This document shows positions 24,379 through 34,587 of a DNA stretch of 64,000 nucleotides, one piece after another. The DNA is from Solimonas flava DSM 18980 (GTDB taxonomy: Bacteria; Pseudomonadota; Gammaproteobacteria; Nevskiales; Nevskiaceae): positions 62,001 to 126,000 of the forward strand of contig NZ_AUFV01000010.1 of assembly GCF_000426685.1 (NCBI RefSeq), in the 5' to 3' direction. The translations under genes and the position numbers were made by a program. Positions within the stretch are counted from its first letter, which is position 1; every line of letters starts with the position of its first letter. Below the pieces are notes generated by a model. The model did not search any database and was not told where the DNA came from. It saw only the letters and a program-made list of their open reading frames with translations.

Positions 24379-25331
24379 CGATCGGCGCGCGGCCGCGCGT
24401 CCTGCAGGTCGGCCGCCTGATGCCGTCGCTGGAGGCCGCGCTTGCTGCCGAGTTCGACCTGGCGCCGCTGTGGCGGCAGGCCGACGCCGACGCCTTCCTT
24501 GCCGCGCAGGGCGCCGGCTTCGTCGGGCTGGTCACCTCGGTCTGGGGTCCGGTCGACGCGGCGTTGCTGGCGCGCCTGCCGAACCTGCGCGTCATCTCGA
24601 ACTTCGGCGTCGGCTACGACGCGCTCGACGTCGCCGCGATTCGCGCCCGCGGCATTCCGTTCAGCAACACGCCGGACGTGCTGACCGACTGCACGGCCGA
24701 CCTCGCCTGGGCGGCGCTGCTCGATGTCGCGCGCGGCGTTTCGGCCGCCGAGCGCTTCGTGCGCCGCGGCGACTGGGCAGCCGGCCGCCCGTTTCCGCTG
24801 CAGACGCGCGTCAGCGGCAAGCGGCTCGGCATCGTCGGGCTTGGCCGCATCGGCCGCGCGATCGCGCGGCGCGGCGAGGGTTTCGGCATGCGTATCGCCT
24901 ACCACGGCCGCCGGCCGCAGGCCGGCGTGCCGTACGCCTATCACGCGACGCCGCAGGCGCTGGCGGCGGACAGTGATTTCCTCGTGATCGCCGCCGCCGG
25001 CGGTGCGCAGACCCGGCATCTGGTATCGCGCGAGGTGATCGCCGCGCTGCCGCCGCAGGCCTTCCTCATCAACGTCGCGCGCGGCAGCGTCGTCGACGAA
25101 GCCGCGCTGGTCGCGGCGCTCGTCGAAGGCCGCATCGCCGGCGCCGCGCTCGACGTCTATGCGCACGAGCCGCAGGTGCCCGAAGCCCTGCTGGCGCTCG
25201 ACAAGGTCGTGCTGCTGCCGCACATCGGCAGCGCCACGCGCGAGACGCGGCAGGCGATGGCCGATCTGACGATCGCCAATCTGCGCGCGTATTTCCGCGA
25301 CGGACGACTGCTGACGCCGGTGCTCGACTAG
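24327..25331 (+). CDS. D-isomer 2-hydroxyacid dehydrogenase (GhrB/hydroxypyruvate reductase-like)
   Basis: An NAD(P)-dependent reductase of 2-keto acids. Motifs: N-terminal catalytic-domain strand PRVLQVGRL, SNFGVGYDALDV, the Rossmann motif GIVGLGRIGRAIA, INVARGSVVDEAALV with the catalytic Arg region, the Glu in YAHEPQVPEALL, and LPHIGSATRETR with the catalytic His. The start is uncertain: the GTG at 24327 keeps the first beta strand but overlaps the preceding lipoprotein gene by 52 bases, while the ATG at 24420 would cut that strand off. The substrate (glyoxylate, hydroxypyruvate or similar) is not determined. Confidence 0.88.
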   Translation: MSDPRAARAQASQEEGLAIGARPRVLQVGRLMPSLEAALAAEFDLAPLWRQADADAFLAAQGAGFVGLVTSVWGPVDAALLARLPNLRVISNFGVGYDALDVAAIRARGIPFSNTPDVLTDCTADLAWAALLDVARGVSAAERFVRRGDWAAGRPFPLQTRVSGKRLGIVGLGRIGRAIARRGEGFGMRIAYHGRRPQAGVPYAYHATPQALAADSDFLVIAAAGGAQTRHLVSREVIAALPPQAFLINVARGSVVDEAALVAALVEGRIAGAALDVYAHEPQVPEALLALDKVVLLPHIGSATRETRQAMADLTIANLRAYFRDGRLLTPVLD

Positions 25332-25574
25332 CGTTCGTCCTTCGGCGCGGGCCGTGCCCGGCCGTGACGCCGGCCCCACCTCGTACCGCAGCGCGCGGCG
25401 CGGCGATGGTAAATCGAGCCCCGCGCTCGCCGGCTGTCGCGCTTTTCATCTTTCCGACACGGCTTTGCAAAACGCCTGCGTTGCAATCCTGCATTCGCGG
25501 CCGGGGCGGGTGCCCGGTCATGCCCGGCTTCGTTGCCGCCGGACCGCATTTCGATCAGGGTTCTGGATTTCCTC

Positions 25575-27749
25575 ATGTTGCGTCATCGTTTCCGTCTGCC
25601 GGCGCTGGCTGGCGCCTGGTGTTTGTCCCTTCTGCTGGCGGCCTGCGGCGGTGCGTCCGGCGACCGCGATACCGCGGCGCCGCTGACGCTGCAGGAGAGC
25701 GCGACGCAGTACGCGATCGGCGACGGGCGCAGCATCGTCGAGCTGGACCGTGCGCAGTGGCGGCTGCGCTGGCGTGATGCGGGTGGCGCCGAGCTGACGG
25801 TCGACGCGACGCCGTCGGGAGCGATGAGCAATCCGGACTACGCGCGCTTCAACGACAAGCAGGACGGCATCGACAAGGCCTATCCGGGCCTGCCGACGAT
25901 CACCGACCAGCCGTTCGCCTATCTGGCGGGCGAGACCTGGCATGCGGCGCTGCGGCCGACGGCGGTGACGCTGCAGGGGCGCGAGGCGATCGTCGCGGTG
26001 CAGACCGACGACGGCGCCGGCGCGACGCTGACGCTGCGCTTCGCCGACGACGGCACGCTGCGTTTGCGCTACGCGCCGAAGGCGGCCGGCGTCACCGCCG
26101 TGTCGACGGTCTGGCAGGCGGACGAGGGCGATGCCTGGTTCGGCGGCGGCCAGCGCTTTTCCGGCTTCAACCTGCGCGATACGGCGCTGCCGCTGTGGAT
26201 CAGCCACGGTCCCGGCGCCAATCGCGAAGGCTCGACCAACGAGATCGCCGCGCCGTTCTTCTGGTGCCCCTGCGGCTGGGGCGCGGCGCTGGCCTCCGAC
26301 GCGCGCGGCGAGATCGTCTTCGCACGCCGCAACGAACGCGACGACGCGGTGCGCGCGACGATCGAGGACGATGCGCTCGATCTCGTCTACTACCGCGGCA
26401 CGCCGGCGCAGATGCTGTCCGCGCATACCGCGCGCGTCGGCCGTCCGCAGTGGACGCCGCCGGACTGGATGTGGCGGCCGATGGTCTGGCAGGACTCGGA
26501 CACCAGCACCGAGAGCGTGCGCAAGCTGGTCGACGGCATGATCGAGCGCGACATCCCGCTCGGCGCGGTCTGGCTCGACAACCCCTGGGACGCCGGCAAG
26601 GCAAGCTTCGATTTCGATCCGGCGCGCTTCGACGACGCGGACGCGCTGATTCGCGAGGTGCACGACAAGGGCGTGCGCTTCATGGTCTGGCTGTCGCCGT
26701 TCGTATCGGGCGACGCGCAGACGCTGGCGACGCAGAACGGCTGGACGGTCACCGGCACGCGTGCCGACGGCAACGACGCGACCTACTACCCGACGCGCGG
26801 CATCGACACGCATCTGGATTTCACCAACGCCGCCGCCTACGCCTGGTGGCGCGACGGTCTGCGCCGGCTGATCGAACGCGGCGTCGACGGCGTCAAGGTC
26901 GACCGCGGCGAGGAAGATCTCTCCGACGATTCGGTCTGGGCCAACGGCCTGCCGAACCGGCTCAACCACAACGCCTACGTCGGGCTTTATCACAAGGCCA
27001 TCTACGACGCCTTCGCCGCCGCGCGTCCGTCCGGCGATTTCGCGATCTTCGCGCGCGGCGGCTGGAACGGTTCGGCGCAATGGGCCGGCCACTGGGCGGC
27101 CGACAACACCAGCCTGCTCGGCGAGCTGGGGCTGACGCAGGCGCTGCGCTCGCTGCTGTCGCTGTCGGTGTCGGGCTTTGCGTTCAACGGTTCGGACATC
27201 GGCGGCTATGCCGGCGCGCGCCAGGATCTGGGCGAGGCGGCCGGCGGCATTCCGCTGCTGCCGCCGACCGAGGCGACCTATATCCGCTGGACGCAGCTCG
27301 GCGCGCTGTCGCCGATCATGCAGACGCCGGTGCCGCCGTGGTGGGTCAGCGCGCGCGCGGTGACGGTCTACCGCCGCTACGCGACGCTGCACGATCGGCT
27401 CGTGCCGTACATCGCCGCCGCCGCGCGGCGCACGATCGCCGACGGCACGCCGATCGTGCGGCCGCTGCCGTACGCGTATCCCGACGATGCCGACGCGGTG
27501 GCGGCCGACGACGAATACCTGTTCGGCGACGACCTGCTGGTCGCGCCGGCGACGACGCTGGCCAGCGGCCTGCCGCTGAGCACGCGCCGCGTCTATCTGC
27601 CGGCCGGCCGCTGGCGCGACTTCTGGAGCGGCGCGGTCCACGAAGGTCCGCAGACGCGCCTCGAACTGATCGACCTCGAAACCCTGCCTCTTTACGTCCG
27701 CGACGGCGCCGAGCTGCCGACGGGCGTCACCGCCGGAGAATTGCCGTGA
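25575..27749 (+). CDS. Glycoside hydrolase family 31 lipoprotein
   Basis: A 724-residue alpha-glycosidase of GH31. It has a lipoprotein signal (AWCLSLLLAAC, lipobox LAAC), so it is probably outer-membrane anchored. The N-terminal beta domain is followed by the (beta/alpha)8 barrel: WMWRPMVWQD, the nucleophile Asp443 in GVDGVKVDRGEE, and the acid/base Asp510 in GHWAADNTS, then SDIGGYAG. C-terminal beta domains carry PLPYAYPDD and LPAGRWRDFWSG. The specificity (alpha-glucosidase, alpha-xylosidase or sulfoquinovosidase-like) cannot be fixed by eye. Its TGA overlaps the next gene's GTG (GTGA). Confidence 0.9.
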   Translation: MLRHRFRLPALAGAWCLSLLLAACGGASGDRDTAAPLTLQESATQYAIGDGRSIVELDRAQWRLRWRDAGGAELTVDATPSGAMSNPDYARFNDKQDGIDKAYPGLPTITDQPFAYLAGETWHAALRPTAVTLQGREAIVAVQTDDGAGATLTLRFADDGTLRLRYAPKAAGVTAVSTVWQADEGDAWFGGGQRFSGFNLRDTALPLWISHGPGANREGSTNEIAAPFFWCPCGWGAALASDARGEIVFARRNERDDAVRATIEDDALDLVYYRGTPAQMLSAHTARVGRPQWTPPDWMWRPMVWQDSDTSTESVRKLVDGMIERDIPLGAVWLDNPWDAGKASFDFDPARFDDADALIREVHDKGVRFMVWLSPFVSGDAQTLATQNGWTVTGTRADGNDATYYPTRGIDTHLDFTNAAAYAWWRDGLRRLIERGVDGVKVDRGEEDLSDDSVWANGLPNRLNHNAYVGLYHKAIYDAFAAARPSGDFAIFARGGWNGSAQWAGHWAADNTSLLGELGLTQALRSLLSLSVSGFAFNGSDIGGYAGARQDLGEAAGGIPLLPPTEATYIRWTQLGALSPIMQTPVPPWWVSARAVTVYRRYATLHDRLVPYIAAAARRTIADGTPIVRPLPYAYPDDADAVAADDEYLFGDDLLVAPATTLASGLPLSTRRVYLPAGRWRDFWSGAVHEGPQTRLELIDLETLPLYVRDGAELPTGVTAGELP

Positions 27750-29191
27750 TTACCCGCCGCAGCCTGCTCAAGTCCACGCCCGCGCTGCTGCTGCCGCCGC
27801 TGTTCGGCGCGCTGCCCGGCTGCGGCGGCAGCGACGGCGACGCCGCCGGTGCCGGCTGCGCGACGCCAGTCTCGACCGCGGGGACGCAGCCGCCGCGCGG
27901 CCTGCACGCGAGCTGGACCGGCGATCCGCGCACGACGCGGACGCTGACCTGGTTCACCGACGGCAGCAGCGATCCGGGCAGCGTCATCGAGTACGGCCCG
28001 GTCGAGGCCGGCATGAGCGACTGCGAGATCGCCAGCGCCGCGTTTCCGTCGCGCGCCGAGGGCAGCGCGCAGGCGACCTACGGCGTCGACGCGCTGACGC
28101 ACACGGCGACGGCGAGCGAGCTCGATCCGGCCAAGGCGCTGCGCTACCGCGTCGGCTCCGAGGCCGGCGGCTGGTCGGCGGTGCGCGTGCTGCCGGCGGC
28201 GCCGGCCGAGGGCTTCCGCTTCTGCCACTTCGGCGATCACGCGATGTCCGATGCCAGTCGCGCGGTGGTCGCGCGCGTGCAGCAGCGCGCGCCGGACTTC
28301 ACGATCATCGCCGGCGATCTGTCGTACGCCAACGGCGAGCAGCCGGTCTGGGATCAGTACTTCGACATGCTCGAGCCGCTCGCCGCGCGCGTGCCGCTGA
28401 TGACCTGCCCGGGCAATCACGAGGCCAAGGACGGCGGCGGCGATGGTTACCGCACGCGCATGACGCAGCCCGGCCAGAACACCTACTACAGCTTCGACTA
28501 CGGCAACGTGCACTTCTGCTTCAGCACTGGCGGCTCGCTGGTCGGCGATCTCGCCGATGCGGGGGCGCTGCTCGCCGAGCTGGCGTGGCTGGAGTCGGAT
28601 CTCGCCGACGCCGCGCGCCGTCGCGCCGCCGGCGCGATCGACTTCATCGTCTTCGTGCAGCACTACACGATCTGGACCAGCTGCGAAGGCCGCGATCCGG
28701 CCAACTTCACGCTGGTCGCGCTCGAGGAGAACATCCTGCTGCGGCACGGCGTCGACCTGCTCGCCGTCGGCCACGACCATATCTACGAGCGCTCGCAGCC
28801 GATGGGCTACGGCCGTCCGCGCGACGGCGGCTACGTGCAGGTCACGCAGGGCGGCGGCGGGCAGTCGCTGTACGAACTGGTCGTCAATCGCTCGGACTGG
28901 TCGGCGATCGCGCTGCTGCGCCACGGCTTCACCGAATTCGTCGTCGACGGCACGACCCTTCGCGGCACCACCTACGGCGTCGAGAACGACGCGCTCGAAG
29001 TGCTGCCCGACGGCGCCGAGCTGCCGGTGCTCGATACCTTCGAGATCCCGGCGCGCAGCACCACGGCGCGCGCGGCATTCGTCGTCGCCGCCGCCAAGTC
29101 GCGCGCCGACGCGGGCTTCGACTACGAGGCGATGATCCGCCACACGATCGAGCGCAACCGCCTGCACGATCTCGCCGAAACCGGCGCCTGA
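27746..29191 (+). CDS. Tat-exported purple acid phosphatase-like metallophosphoesterase
   Basis: A 481-residue protein with a Tat-type leader (ITRRSLLKSTPALLLPP) and a Cys further on (PGCGG) that could be lipidated. Residues about 50-150 form an Fn3-like domain, then the phosphoesterase core. Metal-binding motifs: CHFGDH, IIAGDLSYA, CPGNHEAKD, a His in VFVQHYTIW and GHDHIYERS. This order fits purple acid phosphatases, although the first DxG motif is replaced by GDH. The start is a GTG overlapping the GH31 stop, with GGAGA upstream, so the pair is one operon. It probably releases phosphate from sugar or nucleotide esters at the cell surface, which is inferred. Confidence 0.85.
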   Translation: MITRRSLLKSTPALLLPPLFGALPGCGGSDGDAAGAGCATPVSTAGTQPPRGLHASWTGDPRTTRTLTWFTDGSSDPGSVIEYGPVEAGMSDCEIASAAFPSRAEGSAQATYGVDALTHTATASELDPAKALRYRVGSEAGGWSAVRVLPAAPAEGFRFCHFGDHAMSDASRAVVARVQQRAPDFTIIAGDLSYANGEQPVWDQYFDMLEPLAARVPLMTCPGNHEAKDGGGDGYRTRMTQPGQNTYYSFDYGNVHFCFSTGGSLVGDLADAGALLAELAWLESDLADAARRRAAGAIDFIVFVQHYTIWTSCEGRDPANFTLVALEENILLRHGVDLLAVGHDHIYERSQPMGYGRPRDGGYVQVTQGGGGQSLYELVVNRSDWSAIALLRHGFTEFVVDGTTLRGTTYGVENDALEVLPDGAELPVLDTFEIPARSTTARAAFVVAAAKSRADAGFDYEAMIRHTIERNRLHDLAETGA

Positions 29192-29435
29192 CATTTCGTC
29201 ACGCGCGCCGAAGAAACTTCGGCGCCCGGCACGGTTCCGACGCGCGGCTTCGTGCGGTGCGCGAAGAAGGAGGCGCGCGCGAGCGTTGGGCCGAACAAGG
29301 TTCGGTGCGTACTCCTGACTTCCACCCAGGCGACGGCGATCCAAGGGTTTTCACCGCAGGCGCTTCGCGGCGCCCGGCATATACTCGTCCGAAAAACGCG
29401 GTGTCTATCATCCCCTCGGCCGTGCAGGAGCGCGC

Positions 29436-32400
29436 ATGAGATCGGAAGCCGTCGAAGAACAGGCGATGTTGCTGGAACGCCTGCAGGTTCTGGGCCGCGA
29501 GCGCGCGCCGGCCAATGTCCGCGCCGCCTTCGTGCCCTTCATCAAGGCCTACTACGAGATGGCCTCGCAGGACACGCTGCGCATGCGCTCGGCCGAGGAA
29601 CTGGTCGACACGGCGCTGCGCCATTTCCTGTTCGCGCAGCGGCGCGCGCCGGGCGAGGCGCTGGTGCGGGTACTGCCGCCGGCCGACTTCGCGTCGCGCG
29701 ACGGCCGCGGCCTGGCGCGACTGGAGACCGTGGTCGACGATATGCCGTTCCTGGTCGATTCGCTGAGCATGGCGATTCGCGACACCGGCGCACCGATCGA
29801 CTGGCTGGTCCATCCGATCGTGCATGTCGCCCGCGACCGCGAGCAGCGCTGGGACGAGCTGGCCGCCGACGGCGAAGCCGAGTCGATGATCCATATCGAG
29901 TTCGAGGCCTTTGCCAACGCCGCGAGCTACACCGCGCTGGAAGCGACGGTCTCTGGCGTGCTCGGCGACATCCGCTGCGTGGTCGACGACTTCTCGGCGA
30001 TGCGCACGCGCGCCGTCGAGCTGGCCGAACACTATGGTGCCTTGCGCGCGGACGCGACCAGCGACGACGGTCACGAGGCCGGCGAGTTCCTGCGCTGGCT
30101 GGAGGACGGCCATTTCACCTTCCTCGGCTACATCGAGACCGATGTCGTCGCCGGCGACGACGGCCGGTCGCGCTTTGCGACGCGGCCCGAGGCCGCGCTC
30201 GGCCTGGCCCGGCCCGGCCGCCGCTACGCCGACGCCGACGCGCTGATCGCGCCGCGCGAGGAACTCGACAAGTACAGCGAGTCCTCGCGCCTGGTCGTCA
30301 TCACCAAGGGCAATTTCCGCTCGCACATTCATCACGCCGAGTTCGTCGACGTGGTCTCGGTCAAGCGCGTGCGCGCCGACGGCAGCATCGGCGGCACCTC
30401 GCGCTTCATCGGCCTGTTCTCGGCCGATGCCTACATCGACCGGCCGCGCAATATCCCGCTGATGCGGCGCAAGGCCGAGCACGTGATGCAGCGCTCGCGG
30501 CTGCCGGAGCTGTCGCATTCGGGCAAGTACCTGCGCGAGATTCTCTACCAGCTGCCGCGCGACGAGCTGTTCCAGTCCAACGAGGACGAGCTCTACGACA
30601 TCTGCATGGGCGTGCGCGCGCTGCGCGAGCGCGCGCAGCTCAAGCTGTTCATGCGCCGCGACCGCTACGGCCGCTTCTTCTCGTGCCTGGTGTTCCTGCC
30701 GCGCGAGCGCTACTCGCGCGAGTTGCGCGACCGCATCGGCAGCGAGCTGATGGCGGCCTGCGGCGGCGTCGGCATGGACCGCAACACCGAGTTCCTGCGC
30801 CACGGCATGGCGCGCATCCACTACATCGTGCGCACGCCGCCGGGCACGATGCTGACATCGACGCCGGCGCAGATCGAGCATCGCCTGCTGGCGGCGACGC
30901 GTTCCTGGCGCGAGCAGCTGCGCGATGCCTGCGCGCGCGGCAAGCTGCGCGAGAACGTGCATCTGAACCGCTTCCTCGATGCGTTCCCACTTTCGTATCA
31001 GGAAAGCGCGAGTGCCGAAGAGGCGGCGATCGACCTGCGCTACCTGCTGCAGCTGACGGCGGCGAAGAGCGTGCTGCCGCGCCTGATCGTCGAGTCGGGC
31101 GACGAGGCGCCGCCGCACGTGACGGCGCTCAAGCTCTATTGCTGGGGGCAGCCGCTGCCGCTGTCGGACGTACTGCCGACGCTCGAGAACTTCGGGCTGC
31201 GCGTACTCTCGCAGGACCCGCACGAGATCCGGCCGAAGGACGGCCCCGTGCTCTGGGTGCAGCAGTTCCAGATCGAGCTGGCCGGCGCCGGCCCGCTGCC
31301 GGCCGAGCAGCAGCGCGCGTACTTCGAGCACGCGTTCCTGCAGACCTGGCAGAACCAGACCGAGAACGACGGACTCAATCGCCTGGTGCTGCTCGCCGGC
31401 CTCGACGCGCGCCAGGTCGTCTGCCTGCGCGCGCTGACCAAGTACCTGATCCAGACCGGCCTGCCGTACAGCCAGGACTACCAGGAGCGGCTGCTGGCCG
31501 AATACGCGACGGTCGCGCGGCTGCTGGTGCGGCTGTTCGAGACCCGCTTCGATCCGACGCTCGCCGACGACCGCCGCCGCGACGAGGAGATCAAGTTCGC
31601 GCAGGCGCTCGACGATGCGCTCGACAAGGTCGCGACGCTCGACGGCGACCGCGTGCTGCGTGCCTATACCGCCGTGGTGCGTGCGTCGCTGCGCACCAAC
31701 TACTTCCAGAAGGACGCCGACGGCGGCGCCAAGCGCTACGTGTCGATCAAGCTCGATCCGCGCAAGGTGCCGGAGCTGCCGGCGCCGCTGCCGATGTTCG
31801 AGATCTTCGTCTATGCGCCGGAGGTCGAGGGCATTCATCTGCGCGGCGGTCGCGTCGCGCGCGGCGGCCTGCGCTGGTCCGACCGCCGCCAGGATTTCCG
31901 CACCGAGGTGCTGGGCCTGATGAAGGCGCAGATGGTCAAGAACGCGATCATCGTTCCGGTCGGCGCCAAGGGCGGCTTCGTCGTCAAGCAGGGCGATCCG
32001 TCGCAGCGCGAAGCCTGGGCGCAGCAGGGCGTCGAGTGCTACAAGACCTTCCTGCGCGGCCTGCTCGACATCACCGACAACCGCGTCGGCGATGCGATCG
32101 TGCCGCCGCCCGACGTGGTCCGCCACGACGGCGACGATCCGTATCTGGTCGTGGCCGCCGACAAGGGCACGGCCACGTTCTCCGACATCGCCAACGGTCT
32201 CGCCGCCGAGTACGGCTTCTGGCTCGGCGACGCCTTCGCCTCCGGCGGCAGCGCCGGCTACGACCACAAGAAGATGGGCATCACCGCGCGCGGCGCCTGG
32301 GAGAGCGTCAAGCGCCATTTCCGCGAGCTGGCGTGGACCGACGAGGCCGGCGCGCAGCGCGCCGGGCGCGACATCCAGCGCGAGCCGTTCACGGCCGTCG

Positions 32401-34310
32401 GCATCGGCGACATGAGCGGCGACGTGTTCGGCAACGGCATGCTGCTGTCGCGGCAGACCCGCCTGATCGCTGCGTTCGATCATCGCCACATCTTCATCGA
32501 CCCCGAGCCCGATGCCGAACTCGGCTTCGCCGAACGCGAGCGCCTGTTCGCGCTGCCGCGCTCGTCCTGGGACGACTACGACCGCGCGCGGATCTCGGCC
32601 GGCGGCGGGGTCTGGCCGCGCAGCGCCAAGCTGATCCGGCTGTCGGACGCTGCGCAGCGCGCGCTCGGCCTGACGCAGGGCAGCGTCACGCCGCAGGAGC
32701 TGATGCGTGCGATCCTGCTGGCGCCGGTCGACCTGCTGTGGAACGGCGGCATCGGCACCTACGTGAAAAGCCATCTGCAGTCGCATCAGGAGTGCGGCGA
32801 CCGCGCCAACGACGCGATTCGCGTCAACGGCCGCGAACTGCGCTGCAAGGTGGTCGGCGAGGGCGGCAATCTCGGCATCACGCAGCTCGGTCGCATCGAG
32901 TATTCGTTGTACGGCGGGGCGCTGCAGGGCCGCGGCGGCGAGGGCGGTCGCATCAACACCGACTTCATCGACAACGCCGCTGGCGTGCACACCTCGGATC
33001 GCGAGGTGAACATCAAGATTCCGCTCAACGGCCTGATGCACGAGGGCAAGCTGACGCGCGCGGTGCGCGATCCGCTGCTCGCCGGCATGACCGGCGAGAT
33101 CGCCGCGGCGGTGCTGCGCGACAACTACGTGCAGAGCCTGGCGATCAGCCTGATCGAACGCGGCGCCGCCGAGCAGCTCGGCGAGCACAACGAGGTGATG
33201 CGCACCCTCGAGCGCGACGGCCACCTCCATCGCGCCGTCGAGTTCCTGCCGGACGACGAGGGCCTGAAGGAGCGTCGTGCGCGCGGCAAGGGCTTGACGC
33301 GGCCGGAGCTCGCCGTGCTGCTGTCGTACAGCAAGATTTCGCTGTACGACTCGCTGCTGCAGTCGGGCGTGCCGGACGAGCCCTTCTTCGATCGCGACCT
33401 GCTCGATTACTTCCCGCGCGCGCTCGTCGCGCAGTACCGCGAGCCGCTGCTCGGCCATCGCCTGCGGCGCGAGATCATCGCCACCGTGCTCGCCAACGCG
33501 GTCATCAACCGCATGGGCTTTTCGTTCGCGCACCGTTTCGCCGAGGATCACGGCGTGCCGCGCGCCGAGGTGGTCAAGGCCTATGCGGTCGCGCACGAGA
33601 TCTTCGACGGCGATCGCTACTGGCTGCCGATCCAGGAGCTCGACGGCCGCATCCCGGCCGCGCAGCAGCTGCGCCTGTTTGGCCGCGCGATCGGGCTGAT
33701 GAAGCACGCCACGACCTGGCTGCTCAGCTATCGCTGGACCGCCAGGCCGGTGCATGAGGCGGTCGAGCGCTTCGGCGACGGTGTCGGCAGCCTGGCGGCG
33801 ATGTGTCCGGACCTGCTGCCGCCCAGCTATCGCGCCGACTGGGACAAGGCCGTCGCCGCGATGCTCGCCGACGGCGTGCCGGTCGGTCTCGCTCACCAGC
33901 TCGCCAACACCATGGTGCTCGGCAGTGCGCTCGACATCATCGAGCTGGCGCGCGACGCCGGCGTGCCGCTCGGCGAGGCGGCGCGCGCCTATTTCCTCGT
34001 CGGCGACCGCCTCGGCATGCTGTGGCTGCTGTCGACGATCATCGCCTTTCCGACCCACAGCAAGTGGCAGGCGCTGGCGCGCTCCAACCTGCGCGAGGAC
34101 AGCTACCGCCTGCACCGCAAGATCGCCGGCCGCGTCCTGCAATGTCCCGGCGCAGACGCCGAGGCGCGCTTCGCGGCATGGGCGCAAGCGCGGCAGGCAA
34201 AGCTGCAGTTCGCGACCCGGCGCCTGCAGGAACTGCAGGCCGGCGGCGTGGCGGACTTCATGACGCTCGCGGTCGCGGTGCGGGAGCTGCGCGAGGTCGG
34301 CGGCTCGTGA
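29436..34310 (+). CDS. gdhB: NAD-dependent glutamate dehydrogenase, large type (GDH2)
   Basis: A 1624-residue enzyme, the size expected for the roughly 180-kDa family that oxidatively deaminates glutamate to 2-oxoglutarate. The N-terminal ~700 residues hold regulatory ACT-like segments. The catalytic domain is central: RGGLRWSDRRQDFRTEV (about residues 809-825), GAKGGFVVKQGD with the catalytic Lys, ASGGSAGYDHKKMGITARGA, and VGEGGNLGITQLGR with RINTDFIDNAAGVHTSDREV. A helical C-terminal domain completes it. It is predicted cytoplasmic and tetrameric. It is monocistronic here; the long minus-strand open frame over it is a GC-rich shadow. Confidence 0.97.
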   Translation: MRSEAVEEQAMLLERLQVLGRERAPANVRAAFVPFIKAYYEMASQDTLRMRSAEELVDTALRHFLFAQRRAPGEALVRVLPPADFASRDGRGLARLETVVDDMPFLVDSLSMAIRDTGAPIDWLVHPIVHVARDREQRWDELAADGEAESMIHIEFEAFANAASYTALEATVSGVLGDIRCVVDDFSAMRTRAVELAEHYGALRADATSDDGHEAGEFLRWLEDGHFTFLGYIETDVVAGDDGRSRFATRPEAALGLARPGRRYADADALIAPREELDKYSESSRLVVITKGNFRSHIHHAEFVDVVSVKRVRADGSIGGTSRFIGLFSADAYIDRPRNIPLMRRKAEHVMQRSRLPELSHSGKYLREILYQLPRDELFQSNEDELYDICMGVRALRERAQLKLFMRRDRYGRFFSCLVFLPRERYSRELRDRIGSELMAACGGVGMDRNTEFLRHGMARIHYIVRTPPGTMLTSTPAQIEHRLLAATRSWREQLRDACARGKLRENVHLNRFLDAFPLSYQESASAEEAAIDLRYLLQLTAAKSVLPRLIVESGDEAPPHVTALKLYCWGQPLPLSDVLPTLENFGLRVLSQDPHEIRPKDGPVLWVQQFQIELAGAGPLPAEQQRAYFEHAFLQTWQNQTENDGLNRLVLLAGLDARQVVCLRALTKYLIQTGLPYSQDYQERLLAEYATVARLLVRLFETRFDPTLADDRRRDEEIKFAQALDDALDKVATLDGDRVLRAYTAVVRASLRTNYFQKDADGGAKRYVSIKLDPRKVPELPAPLPMFEIFVYAPEVEGIHLRGGRVARGGLRWSDRRQDFRTEVLGLMKAQMVKNAIIVPVGAKGGFVVKQGDPSQREAWAQQGVECYKTFLRGLLDITDNRVGDAIVPPPDVVRHDGDDPYLVVAADKGTATFSDIANGLAAEYGFWLGDAFASGGSAGYDHKKMGITARGAWESVKRHFRELAWTDEAGAQRAGRDIQREPFTAVGIGDMSGDVFGNGMLLSRQTRLIAAFDHRHIFIDPEPDAELGFAERERLFALPRSSWDDYDRARISAGGGVWPRSAKLIRLSDAAQRALGLTQGSVTPQELMRAILLAPVDLLWNGGIGTYVKSHLQSHQECGDRANDAIRVNGRELRCKVVGEGGNLGITQLGRIEYSLYGGALQGRGGEGGRINTDFIDNAAGVHTSDREVNIKIPLNGLMHEGKLTRAVRDPLLAGMTGEIAAAVLRDNYVQSLAISLIERGAAEQLGEHNEVMRTLERDGHLHRAVEFLPDDEGLKERRARGKGLTRPELAVLLSYSKISLYDSLLQSGVPDEPFFDRDLLDYFPRALVAQYREPLLGHRLRREIIATVLANAVINRMGFSFAHRFAEDHGVPRAEVVKAYAVAHEIFDGDRYWLPIQELDGRIPAAQQLRLFGRAIGLMKHATTWLLSYRWTARPVHEAVERFGDGVGSLAAMCPDLLPPSYRADWDKAVAAMLADGVPVGLAHQLANTMVLGSALDIIELARDAGVPLGEAARAYFLVGDRLGMLWLLSTIIAFPTHSKWQALARSNLREDSYRLHRKIAGRVLQCPGADAEARFAAWAQARQAKLQFATRRLQELQAGGVADFMTLAVAVRELREVGGS

Positions 34311-34395
34311 TGTGGCGGGCGTCCGCCGGATGCGATCCCGGCTGGCGCCGGCTCTTGCCTTGTCTTCTTCGGCAAAGAATGACGGCGTGAGGCGT

Positions 34396-34500
34396 ATCAC
34401 ATTGCGAGTGAACGTGATGCTGTGACGCAACAATTCAACAGGCCGAGAGATGTCGCGATGCTGGGGGGTTTCCCGGGTTGTTCATTAACGTGACATGAAC
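34396..34500. promoter_or_regulatory. AT-richer control region before the M36 protease
   Basis: Contains TCAC-N7-GTGA (34396-34410) and GTTCAT-N9-ATGAAC (34480-34500), two imperfect palindromes in a stretch unusually AT-rich for this window. They may be operators. No known regulator consensus is matched with confidence. Confidence 0.3.
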
Positions 34501-34587
34501 GCATCCTCGGTCTCGCGCCGCGGCGTAAGAAATTTGTTGGGGAGTTTTCGCGGCGACGCTTCGTTAAACCAAATTGGGAGTTTCGCG

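Noticed and set aside
29199-34433. A 1744-residue open frame on the minus strand opposite the glutamate dehydrogenase gene
   Set aside because: It is a codon-bias shadow: GC-rich third positions keep the antisense frame open, and its translation is low-complexity His/Arg/Ala/Gln-rich with no domain.
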